From Serpens sp035497915 (GTDB taxonomy: Bacteria > Pseudomonadota > Gammaproteobacteria > Pseudomonadales > Pseudomonadaceae), in assembly GCF_035497915.1 (NCBI RefSeq), contig NZ_DATJCS010000048.1, forward strand, positions 1 to 64,000: a stretch of DNA of 64,000 bases, read 5' to 3'. The first letter of the stretch is position 1. The number at the start of each line of letters is the position of its first letter. The notes below the pieces were generated by a model. That model was not told the DNA's origin, searched no databases, and was given only the letters and a program-made list of their open reading frames with translations. A program made the position numbers and the translations under genes. Positions 51,700 through 58,450 of this stretch are shown here, in pieces.

Positions 51700-52494
51700 A
51701 TGCCGCGCCTTCACTCCGCACTGCTCGCCCTGTTGCTGCTGCTCGCGCTGCGCCCGCTGGCCGCCACGGAGCTGTACTTCCTCGGCCAGCCGATTCCCGA
51801 CATCCAGCGGCCCTGGGGCAGCGAGGATTACCGCCGCTTGCTGGACACCCTGCGCACGGTGCGGGACAGCCAGGCCGACGCCCTGCCCCGGCGTGGCGGC
51901 GAGTTCACCGGGCCGCTCTACCAGCGCATGGTCGATCCCGAGAACTTCCGCCCGCAGCTGAACATCTACGTGGCGCTGGAGCAGCGGCAGAACGAGGCGC
52001 GGGAAACCCTGTCACACCTGCGCGAATTGCTGCGCCTGTATCTGGACTTCACGGTCGCGCGCCAGCCCTACGCCAGCGAGGCGCTGGGGCTGATGAGCCA
52101 TTCGCTGCGCCAGCAGGCGGTGCTGTTCACCCTGACCGTGGAATTCTGGATGACTCTCTCGGCGGAGGAGCGCCACAGCGCCGTGCGCCTGCAGGGCCTG
52201 CGCGACACCAAGGAGGCCGCCGCGCAGCTGACCCGCAGCGCCCTGGATTTCCTGGACATGACCCGGCAGTTCGGCGCCCAGGAGCTGGAGCAGTACGCTG
52301 CCGAACTGGCCAGCCAGCTGCCGGAGCTGTTCGTGCACCTGCCGGTCACATCGCGCCGCGAGGTACTGGCGCGGCTGGACAGCCTGGCGAGGGAACACCC
52401 GCTGGCCGCGGTGCGCGATCGTCTCGTCGCGTTGCAGCCGACCCTGCAGGCCATCGAGGACGATATGCGCGCCAAGTCCGCCGCAGCGTCGTAG
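51700..52494 (+). CDS. Exported protein of unknown function
   Basis: 264 residues with a signal peptide (MPRLHSALLALLLLLALRPLAA, cleavage before TELYF). The rest is almost wholly helical: QRQNEARETLSHLRELLRLYLDF, SHSLRQQAVLFTLTVEFWMTL, then amphipathic helices to the end. No family is recognised. The ribosome site is poor. Its TAG stop is part of a family A repeat arm. The gene is divergent from the alpha/beta hydrolase with a 160-base gap. Confidence 0.68.
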   Translation: MPRLHSALLALLLLLALRPLAATELYFLGQPIPDIQRPWGSEDYRRLLDTLRTVRDSQADALPRRGGEFTGPLYQRMVDPENFRPQLNIYVALEQRQNEARETLSHLRELLRLYLDFTVARQPYASEALGLMSHSLRQQAVLFTLTVEFWMTLSAEERHSAVRLQGLRDTKEAAAQLTRSALDFLDMTRQFGAQELEQYAAELASQLPELFVHLPVTSRREVLARLDSLAREHPLAAVRDRLVALQPTLQAIEDDMRAKSAAAS

Positions 52495-52513
52495 GAGCGG
52501 CTTCAGCCGCGAA
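52490..52513. repeat. Single family A REP arm
   Basis: GTAGGAGCGGCTTCAGCCGC overlapping the stop codon of the left gene and ten bases from the stop of the convergent regulator gene. Confidence 0.88.
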
Positions 52514-52522
52514 GCATAGGCC

Positions 52523-55273
52523 TCACTCCAGCAACCCTAGCGCCTTGGCCCGCGCCACCGCCTGGGTGCGCCGTTCCACCCCGAGCTTGCCATTGATGTG
52601 CCGCGCATGGCTCTTCACCGTGTGCAGCGAGATGAACAGCCGCTCGCTGATTTCCTGATTCGAGCAGCCCTGGGCGATCAGGCCCAGCACCGCCCGCTCA
52701 CGACCGCTCAGCGGCGCGGCCTCGTCGCCCGCCTCGCCCGGCGCAACCGCGGGAACCGGCGTGGCCGGGGCCGATTCCGGCAACAGCGCCAGCAAAGCGC
52801 TGGCCAGCGCGGTGGCCGGAAGATCGGCCAGTCGTGCGCGCAGCCAGCGGGGATGACGACGCAGCAGTGGCAGGAACGCCATCAGACAGCCGCCGCGCCC
52901 GGACTCCAGGGCGCTGGCCAGCGCGGCGCCGGCTTCCGTCTCGCGAGCGCTTTCCCGCAGCAGCAGGCACAGCTGCACATCCGCGAAGCAGGCGAGCATC
53001 AGCGCGCCGCGCCGGCGTGCCTGGCGCTGCAGCTCGTGCAACTGCCGCTCGGCGGCCTCGTCCTGGCCACGCCGCCGGACCAGGGTGGCGCGGCGCAAGC
53101 CCAGGTGCAGCGGCAACTGGGGCAGCAGTTCCGGGGCGGCGGCCGGCTGCGCGCCGGCATAGGTGTCGCTCAGACGGGCGAGCCACAGCTCGGCCAGTGG
53201 CAGTTGCCCCTGCCCGGCCCAGAGCTCGCACTTCACCAGGGTGACCAGGGCCAGGTAATAGATGGGCGGCACGTCCCAGGCGTGCAGGGTGCGTTCGCCT
53301 TCGGCGAGCAGACGGAAGGCTTCGGCGCTGTCGCCGGCCTGCTCGGCCAGGGTGGCCAGCACGCTGTAGCCGATCACCAGGGTCACGTCGCGACAGGCCC
53401 GCGCCTCACGGATCCCGGCCTGCAGTCGCGCACGGGCCTGCTCCGGCTGCAAGCGCAGCGCCAGCAGATAACCTTCGTAGAGCATCAGGCGGGCGCGGAC
53501 CGCATACGGCTTGTGCGGACCAAGGCCCTGCAGACGCGTCAGTCCCAGCCGCACTTCTTCCAGCGCGCGCAGGATTTCCCCACGCGCCTGCAGCACCCGC
53601 GCGCGATCGTGATGGGCCAGCGCCTCGAACAGCGGGTTGCCGTGGCGCTGGGCCAGCTCCAGCGCCTGGCGATTGAAGTCGCGGGCGCGCCACAGCACGC
53701 CGCGTGTCACCGCCAGGTTGGCCAGGGTGGAGACGCACATGAAGCGCTGCCCGAAGCGGTCGGCCGGCAGGGCGTCCAGGGCTTCGCGGCAATGCCGCTC
53801 GGCCAGCGCCACCTCGCCGCGCCCACGGGCGATCATGCCGCTCAGCGCCTGCCACTGCGCCAGCAGCAGCCGCTGTTCACCCGCGCCGCGCGCCGGCAGG
53901 AAATGGCCCAGCCGCGCGGCCAGTGCCTCGGCGGCATCCAGCTGACAGGCCATGGTCAGCGCCCAGCCGTACAGCACGATCAGCCGGGGCGAGAGGCCGA
54001 GCAGGCTGTCGGGCAGTTCCAGCTTCCAGCGCAGCAGCATGGCGACGTTCTGCTCGCCCAGCAGTTGCTCCTCGGAAAGGTTCTGCACCAGTTCGGCGGC
54101 GACGTCGCTGCGCCCGGCGCGCAGCGCCTGCTCCACGGCTTCGACCGGATCGTCCTGCTGGCTGTACCAGCGGCAGGCACGCAGATGCAGGCTGGCCCGG
54201 GACACCTCACCGGCGGACGGCGGCTGGCGGCGCAGCAGGTCGCTGAACAGGTGGTGATAGCGGAACCAGCGGCCCTGGTCGTCCAGCGGCACCAGGAAGA
54301 CCTGGTGCGCCTTGAGGTGTTCGAGAATCGCGGCGCTGTCCGGCTCTTCGCGCAGCGCATCGCACAGCTCGGCGCAGAAGCGCTCGAGGCAGGCGGTCTG
54401 GTAGAGGAAGGCCTGTACCGCCGCCGGCTGGCGATCGATCACTTCCTCGAGCAGGTAATCGTGGATCAGCCCGTCGGCGCTCGCCGGGGACAACGGATCG
54501 GCGTCCGCCGGGGGCGCGTCCTGGCGGGCCAGCAGCCACAGGCGCAGGCCGGCGACCCAGCCTTCGCAACGCTGCAACAGCAGGTCGCGTTCCTCGTCGC
54601 TCAGTTGAGCGCCCTGCCCAGCCACCAGCGCACCGGCTTCCTCGGCGCTCAGGCGCAGGTCCTGCACCTGCAGTTCCAGCAACTGGCGATGCAGGCGCAG
54701 CCGGGCCAGGTGCCAGGCGGGCCGCTGGCGGCTGGTGACCAGCAGGCGCACACCGGTCGGCAGGTGGTTGAGGACGAACTGCAGGCAGCTGTCGAGCACC
54801 GCACCCTGCGCCAGGTGGTAGTCGTCCAGCACCAGCAGCAGATCCTGGCCCGCGAGGCACGGCTGCAATTCGTCGAGCAGGCCGCTCAGCCAGGTTTCGA
54901 AGGCAAAGGGTTGATGCGGCTGGCGCATGCGCAGCAGGGCCAGACCTTCCTCGTACAGGCCGGGGATGTGTCGGCGCAGACCGTCCAGCAAGCGCTCGAA
55001 GAAGCGCCCGGGGTCGCTATCGCGTGGCCCCAGATCCAGCCACAGGGTGCGCCAGCCGGGCGGCAGGTGCTCGCAGAATTCACTGGCCAGCGAGCTCTTG
55101 CCGAAGCCGGCCGGCGCGCAGATCAGCAACAGACGGCCATCGAGCCCCTGAGCCAGGCGTTCGCACAGCTGCGGGCGGGGTGCATGACCGGCCGGCAAGG
55201 GCGGCCGGTAGAAATGCCGCTCCGGTAAGTCCCGGCCGGAAGGCGGGTCACCAGGCAAGGTGAGCACGGTCAT
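52523..55273 (-). CDS. MalT-like ATP-binding LuxR-family regulator (LAL/STAND)
   Basis: 916-residue transcription activator. The N-terminal NTPase has Walker A APAGFGKSSLA (around residue 54) and LLLVLDDYHLAQ as Walker B. A winged-helix and a long tetratricopeptide-like superhelix (about 360-830) follow. A C-terminal LuxR helix-turn-helix reads PLSGRERAVLGLIAQGCSNQEISERLFISLHTVKSHARHINGKLGV. The layout is that of MalT and AlkS, which bind an inducer and ATP and oligomerise on DNA. The inducer is unknown. Adjacent convergent or divergent genes (exported protein, hydrolase) are possible targets. Confidence 0.9.
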   Translation of the reverse strand: MTVLTLPGDPPSGRDLPERHFYRPPLPAGHAPRPQLCERLAQGLDGRLLLICAPAGFGKSSLASEFCEHLPPGWRTLWLDLGPRDSDPGRFFERLLDGLRRHIPGLYEEGLALLRMRQPHQPFAFETWLSGLLDELQPCLAGQDLLLVLDDYHLAQGAVLDSCLQFVLNHLPTGVRLLVTSRQRPAWHLARLRLHRQLLELQVQDLRLSAEEAGALVAGQGAQLSDEERDLLLQRCEGWVAGLRLWLLARQDAPPADADPLSPASADGLIHDYLLEEVIDRQPAAVQAFLYQTACLERFCAELCDALREEPDSAAILEHLKAHQVFLVPLDDQGRWFRYHHLFSDLLRRQPPSAGEVSRASLHLRACRWYSQQDDPVEAVEQALRAGRSDVAAELVQNLSEEQLLGEQNVAMLLRWKLELPDSLLGLSPRLIVLYGWALTMACQLDAAEALAARLGHFLPARGAGEQRLLLAQWQALSGMIARGRGEVALAERHCREALDALPADRFGQRFMCVSTLANLAVTRGVLWRARDFNRQALELAQRHGNPLFEALAHHDRARVLQARGEILRALEEVRLGLTRLQGLGPHKPYAVRARLMLYEGYLLALRLQPEQARARLQAGIREARACRDVTLVIGYSVLATLAEQAGDSAEAFRLLAEGERTLHAWDVPPIYYLALVTLVKCELWAGQGQLPLAELWLARLSDTYAGAQPAAAPELLPQLPLHLGLRRATLVRRRGQDEAAERQLHELQRQARRRGALMLACFADVQLCLLLRESARETEAGAALASALESGRGGCLMAFLPLLRRHPRWLRARLADLPATALASALLALLPESAPATPVPAVAPGEAGDEAAPLSGRERAVLGLIAQGCSNQEISERLFISLHTVKSHARHINGKLGVERRTQAVARAKALGLLE

Positions 55274-55437
55274 GGGGCGATGCGGGCCTCTAGCGACGAC
55301 CCGGGAAGCCTAGCGCCTTCCGTGGCGATTTGAAAACCGGCCCGGTGGCGGCTTCACGATCAATGCTCATACCAGGAAAAAAAGCCCCGCCGGCGGGCGG
55401 GGCAAGGGAGCAAGGGTGGAAACCCGGAGGGAAGCCG
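55274..55437. other. Promoter region of the LuxR-type gene plus next gene's terminator
   Basis: 164 bases between two minus-strand genes. The left part should hold the regulator's promoter. The right part holds the terminator listed separately. No further gene. Confidence 0.5.
55377..55403 (-). terminator. Rho-independent terminator
   Basis: Minus strand GCCCCGCCC-GCC-GGCGGGGC followed by seven T, 35 bases after the stop of the lipoprotein gene at 55438. Confidence 0.9.
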
Positions 55438-56106
55438 TTACTGCCGCACCCATTCCAGGAATGCCTTTCGGCTTTGCGGATCGAGCAGCAGCCACAGCTG
55501 CTGCAGGGTGTTCAGGGTGGCGTCGCTGTGCGGCAGGGTCCGCGCGGGGCTGGCCGACGGCCCTGGAACCGGCGCCAGCGGTTCGACGGTGGTGGGTGCG
55601 GCGGGCGCGGCGCCCCCGCCAAGCAGCTGCCTCAATGCGGATACTGGCCTGGGCCCTTCGGACGTGGCAATGCGCTCGCCGGTGCGCGTGTTCACCGCCC
55701 AGCCGGCGAAGGAATCCCGCATGGCCTGCGCCTCCTGCTGATTGGCCGGCTCCTGGTATTCCAGCTTCCAGACCTCGCCGGCGCGACCGTTCAGGTGGTA
55801 ACTCGCGCTGCGCGTGCGCACCACTTCGTGGCTGAGACCACCGTCGACGTCGAAGACATTCTTGTAGTAGGCATTGATGCGGTATTCGCCGGGGCGCAGG
55901 TGCAGCGAGCGCGTTCCGGTACCGAACCCCGCATTGGCGGTAGGCATTTCCTGGCCGTTGATGCTCAGTACTTCCAGCGCGTCGGGTACTTCAACCACCA
56001 GCAGCTGCACGCCAGGCACCTCAGGCCCCGAGTACAGCTTCACATGCGACTGCTGGGCACAACCCGACAGCAATCCGACGAGGGCGACCCAGAATAAACG
56101 GCGCAT
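55438..56106 (-). CDS. Lipoprotein, DUF2057-like
   Basis: 222-residue lipoprotein with signal MRRLFWVALVGLLSGC and lipidated Cys16. The N-terminal half has VPDALEVLSINGQEM, RSLHLRPGEYRINAYYKNVFD and WKLEYQEPANQQEA, which resembles the DUF2057 (YccT-type) beta-sandwich. The C-terminal half is Pro/Ala rich and ends in a helix LQQLWLLLDPQSRKAFLEWVRQ. AAGGAG precedes the ATG by five bases. It has its own terminator and is separated from the porin by another. Function unknown. Confidence 0.7.
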   Translation of the reverse strand: MRRLFWVALVGLLSGCAQQSHVKLYSGPEVPGVQLLVVEVPDALEVLSINGQEMPTANAGFGTGTRSLHLRPGEYRINAYYKNVFDVDGGLSHEVVRTRSASYHLNGRAGEVWKLEYQEPANQQEAQAMRDSFAGWAVNTRTGERIATSEGPRPVSALRQLLGGGAAPAAPTTVEPLAPVPGPSASPARTLPHSDATLNTLQQLWLLLDPQSRKAFLEWVRQ

Positions 56107-56177
56107 GAAGACTCCTTGGCACGAAGGGCAAATGGGACAGCCCGGAGAATAGGAACGCCTGATTGCAGTTCGATGAC

Positions 56178-56212
56178 AAAAAGCCGGGTTGCTCACGAGG
56201 AGCAACCCGGCT
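56178..56212 (-). terminator. Rho-independent terminator of porin gene
   Basis: Minus strand AGCCGGGTTGCTCC-TCGT-GAGCAACCCGGCT then TTTTTG, about 25 bases after the porin stop. Very stable stem. Confidence 0.93.
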
Positions 56213-56236
56213 GGAGATTTCCGCTCTCGGACGAGA

Positions 56237-57271
56237 TCAGAAGTCGTAGCGCAGGCCCACGGACAGGCCGGAAGCCGTTTCGTCTGCAACACCCGCCGGC
56301 GCGTTGGCAGTGCGACCTTCCTTCCAGGGCGTCAGGGTGGTGTTCTTGTCGTTGTTGAGCATGGCGTAGTTGGCATAGACGCGCACCGCCTTGTCCAGCT
56401 TGTGTTCGATACCCACGGCCAGCATGTCGCTGTCGCTGTCGTCGGCATCGGCACTGCGCGCCATCCACATGGCCTTGACGGCGGTGTTGGCCGCGACCTT
56501 GAGCTCGCCACCCAGACCGTAGACATCGGCCGTCAGTTGATCATTCTTGGCGGCGGTGCCACCCGAGTAATCCACCGTCTGGTAGAAACCAACCAGTTTG
56601 AAGGCGCTGGTCAGCTTATAGGCGGCAGCGGCACGGATACCGTCACGCTCTCCGCGGGAAGCATCTTCGCTAACCGCTTCGTAGGCCACCGAAGCCTCGA
56701 CGGGGCCGCCGGCATAGTTCAGCGACAGGCTGATGCCGTCGTCCTTGTCACCCACGGCGGTGGAGTCTTCATGCACCGAGTAACCCAGCTTGGCGTTGAA
56801 GCCGCCGAAGTTCGGGGTGGTGTACTGGATGGTGTTGTCGTAGCGCTCGTCGAAACGGGCATCACCGACGCGGGCCAGGTTCTTCATGTCGCCGACCTGA
56901 TCGCCGAACAGGTTGGCCGGGCCACGGGCGACCTTGAACGGGCTGTCGAAACGACCCAGCTGGATAGCACCGAAGTTGCCGCTCAGGCCGACAAAAGTGT
57001 CGCGGGTGGTAAGCGCATCGCCATTACTGTTGGTGAAATTGATTTCCTGCTCAATCTGGAAGAACGCCTTCAGATTCGGGTTGATCTCATGATTACCCTT
57101 GAAACCCAGACGCGAGGAGTTGCTGGAAATATTCAGTTCGGAGTAATCCCCGCCGTCATCCAGCATATCGGCGGACACATGGGCGCGGCCGTAGACAGTT
57201 ACATCAGCCATGGCTACTGCAGGAATTGCGGCTGCAGCACTGACAACCATTGCAATCAACTTCTTCTTCAT
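56237..57271 (-). CDS. General porin (Gram-negative porin_4 type)
   Basis: Outer-membrane trimeric porin of 344 residues. Signal peptide MKKKLIAMVVSAAAAIPAVAMA then DVTVYGRAHVSAD, the usual first strand. Other family pieces are SSRLGFKGNHEINPNLKAFFQIEQEI, RDTFVGLSGNFGAIQLGRFDSPFK (loop 3 region), and the C-terminal strand SGLSVGLRYDF ending in Phe for barrel assembly. Acidic loops dominate (DKDDG, DADDSDSD), so cation preference is possible. GGAG lies eight bases upstream of the ATG. Strong terminator downstream. Confidence 0.92.
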   Translation of the reverse strand: MKKKLIAMVVSAAAAIPAVAMADVTVYGRAHVSADMLDDGGDYSELNISSNSSRLGFKGNHEINPNLKAFFQIEQEINFTNSNGDALTTRDTFVGLSGNFGAIQLGRFDSPFKVARGPANLFGDQVGDMKNLARVGDARFDERYDNTIQYTTPNFGGFNAKLGYSVHEDSTAVGDKDDGISLSLNYAGGPVEASVAYEAVSEDASRGERDGIRAAAAYKLTSAFKLVGFYQTVDYSGGTAAKNDQLTADVYGLGGELKVAANTAVKAMWMARSADADDSDSDMLAVGIEHKLDKAVRVYANYAMLNNDKNTTLTPWKEGRTANAPAGVADETASGLSVGLRYDF

Positions 57272-57434
57272 CGGAAAAGCTCCATCAGGTTTGTATACGT
57301 CCGAGCGACATGAACGTTGCGCTATCGACCGAAGCGGAGTATCCAAACCGGATATGACAGAACCCTTGCTGAAAGATGAAGATTTGAAGTCAGCGGAACT
57401 TTTTCACATTTTCAGTAAGCATGTTTTTTCAGGC

Positions 57435-57460
57435 AAAAAAATGGGCGACCGAAGTCGCCC
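57435..57460 (-). terminator. Rho-independent terminator of small membrane protein gene
   Basis: Minus strand GGGCGAC-TTCG-GTCGCCC followed by AT and seven T; a UUCG tetraloop hairpin 34 bases beyond the stop at 57494. Confidence 0.92.
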
Positions 57461-57493
57461 AAAATGCCTTGCGTGCTCGTTGATCGGGAAGGA

Positions 57494-57610
57494 TCAGTTG
57501 CTCTTGGTTTTCTTCGCGTCCTTCCAGATGAAATAGGCGAACCCGGCGCAGAAGACGACGCAGAGTCCGACGATAAGTACGCCTGCAAATACCACTTCAT
57601 CAATAAACAT
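57494..57610 (-). CDS. ccoM: CcoM-like 38-residue membrane protein
   Basis: Tiny protein: one membrane helix (about residues 7-28, VFAGVLIVGLCVVFCAGFAYF) with a short acidic N-terminus MFIDE and a basic tail WKDAKKTKSN. This layout and the closing F-x-W-K-D-x-x-K motif resemble CcoM, the small extra subunit of cbb3-1 cytochrome oxidase described in P. stutzeri. Here it is a stand-alone gene with GAGGAG seven bases before the ATG, its own terminator and two Anr/Dnr-like sites upstream, consistent with low-oxygen expression. The longer frame starting further upstream crosses these sites and is rejected. Identity is tentative because the protein is so short. Confidence 0.6.
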   Translation of the reverse strand: MFIDEVVFAGVLIVGLCVVFCAGFAYFIWKDAKKTKSN

Positions 57611-57670
57611 GTCCGGGCTCCTCACCACGTGCTGGTTGATTGCAGATTGCCAGAGGAGCATCCGCGACCA

Positions 57671-57684
57671 TTGACCCAAGTCAA
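57671..57684 (-). promoter_or_regulatory. Anr/Dnr-like site at class II position
   Basis: TTGAC-CCAA-GTCAA, a perfect palindrome that differs symmetrically from the FNR-family consensus TTGAT-N4-ATCAA. With CAATCT at 57649-57644 as a weak -10 the centre would be about 41 bases before the start of transcription, the normal activating position for the small membrane protein gene. Confidence 0.6.
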
Positions 57685-57721
57685 GTTTGTGACGCCCCGC
57701 CCATGCGGCAGGATGCTGCAC

Positions 57722-57735
57722 CTGATCCAGATCAA
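57722..57735 (-). promoter_or_regulatory. Second Anr-like site
   Basis: CTGAT-CCAG-ATCAA matches the Anr/FNR consensus with one mismatch at the first base. It lies 51 bases upstream of the first site, about five helical turns. Confidence 0.6.
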
Positions 57736-57836
57736 GGGTGAGACGTGCTGCCACGCGGGCTCGCCCGACGTGCGGGGAACGTCGCCGAAACAATTGGAAA
57801 CAGAGGGAGACCGGCCCGAACAGGCCGGCGTGGCGC

Positions 57837-57992
57837 TCAGCGCTTCTTCTTGCCGCCGCCGCGCGGCTTCTTGCCCTTGGGCAGCGGCAACGCCCGCTCG
57901 AAGGCCTCGCGCACCTCGTTCAGGCGCTTTTCCTTCAGGTCGTGGATGCGCTTGTCGCGCTCGGCGGCGAAATCGATGGGTTTGTCGGTCAT
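57837..57992 (-). CDS. Small basic protein of unknown function
   Basis: 51 residues: a charged helix MTDKPIDFAAERDKRIHDLK followed by EKRLNEVREAFERALPLPKG and a Lys/Arg/Gly tail ending KKKR. The tail suggests nucleic-acid binding. It starts 15 bases after the stop of the 104-residue gene and would be read from the same transcript. No clear ribosome site. Reading-frame integrity and the sensible amphipathic helix are the support. Confidence 0.6.
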   Translation of the reverse strand: MTDKPIDFAAERDKRIHDLKEKRLNEVREAFERALPLPKGKKPRGGGKKKR

Positions 57993-58007
57993 GCGGGTTC
58001 GGCTCGT

Positions 58008-58322
58008 TCAGGCCTTGATGTCCACCCACAAGCCCTTGCGTGGCACGCTCGGGTCCAGGCTGGCCTCAAGGGCTTCCAGGTCTTCCTCGCCTTCGTCGAG
58101 GGCCTTCTTGATGCGGTCACGCTCGCGCTGCTGACGCTGCCGGCGTTCCTGTTCCTCGCGCAGCCGCAGGGCGGTTTCCTCAGGGTTGCGCCTGTCCAGG
58201 CTGACCGCGCCTTCCTTGCCGGCTTCCTGGGTGGGCACCACAGGCGGAATGTCCGGTTTGGGCTTGGGCGGGTCCTGCTGGCTGGTCACGGGGATCTGGT
58301 TGGGCAGGATCGGCGGCAACAT
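58008..58322 (-). CDS. Coiled-coil protein of unknown function upstream of rapA
   Basis: 104 residues. The Pro-rich N-terminus (MLPPILPNQIPVTSQQDPPK and a further Pro-rich stretch) is followed by a long charged helix, ETALRLREEQERRQRQQRER then DRIKKALDEGEEDLEALEAS, and ends LWVDIKA. No membrane segment or signal. AAGGAG stands seven bases before the ATG. It is divergent from rapA with 128 bases between. Homologues sit beside rapA in other pseudomonads; function is not known. Confidence 0.7.
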   Translation of the reverse strand: MLPPILPNQIPVTSQQDPPKPKPDIPPVVPTQEAGKEGAVSLDRRNPEETALRLREEQERRQRQQRERDRIKKALDEGEEDLEALEASLDPSVPRKGLWVDIKA

Positions 58323-58450
58323 GATTATTCTCCTTGTTGTCCAAGCTGTCGGCAGTTGGCGATGCCCCTTTAGCAGCTGCGCACGCCAACTGTGGAATCC
58401 CTCTGCGCTTCCGGTACCATACCCGGCTTTTTTCACCAACGGAGACGCGA

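Noticed and set aside
57494..57793. 99-codon version of the small membrane protein
   Set aside because: The extra N-terminus lies over the Anr-like sites and has no ribosome site, whereas the inner ATG at 57610 has GAGGAG at good spacing.
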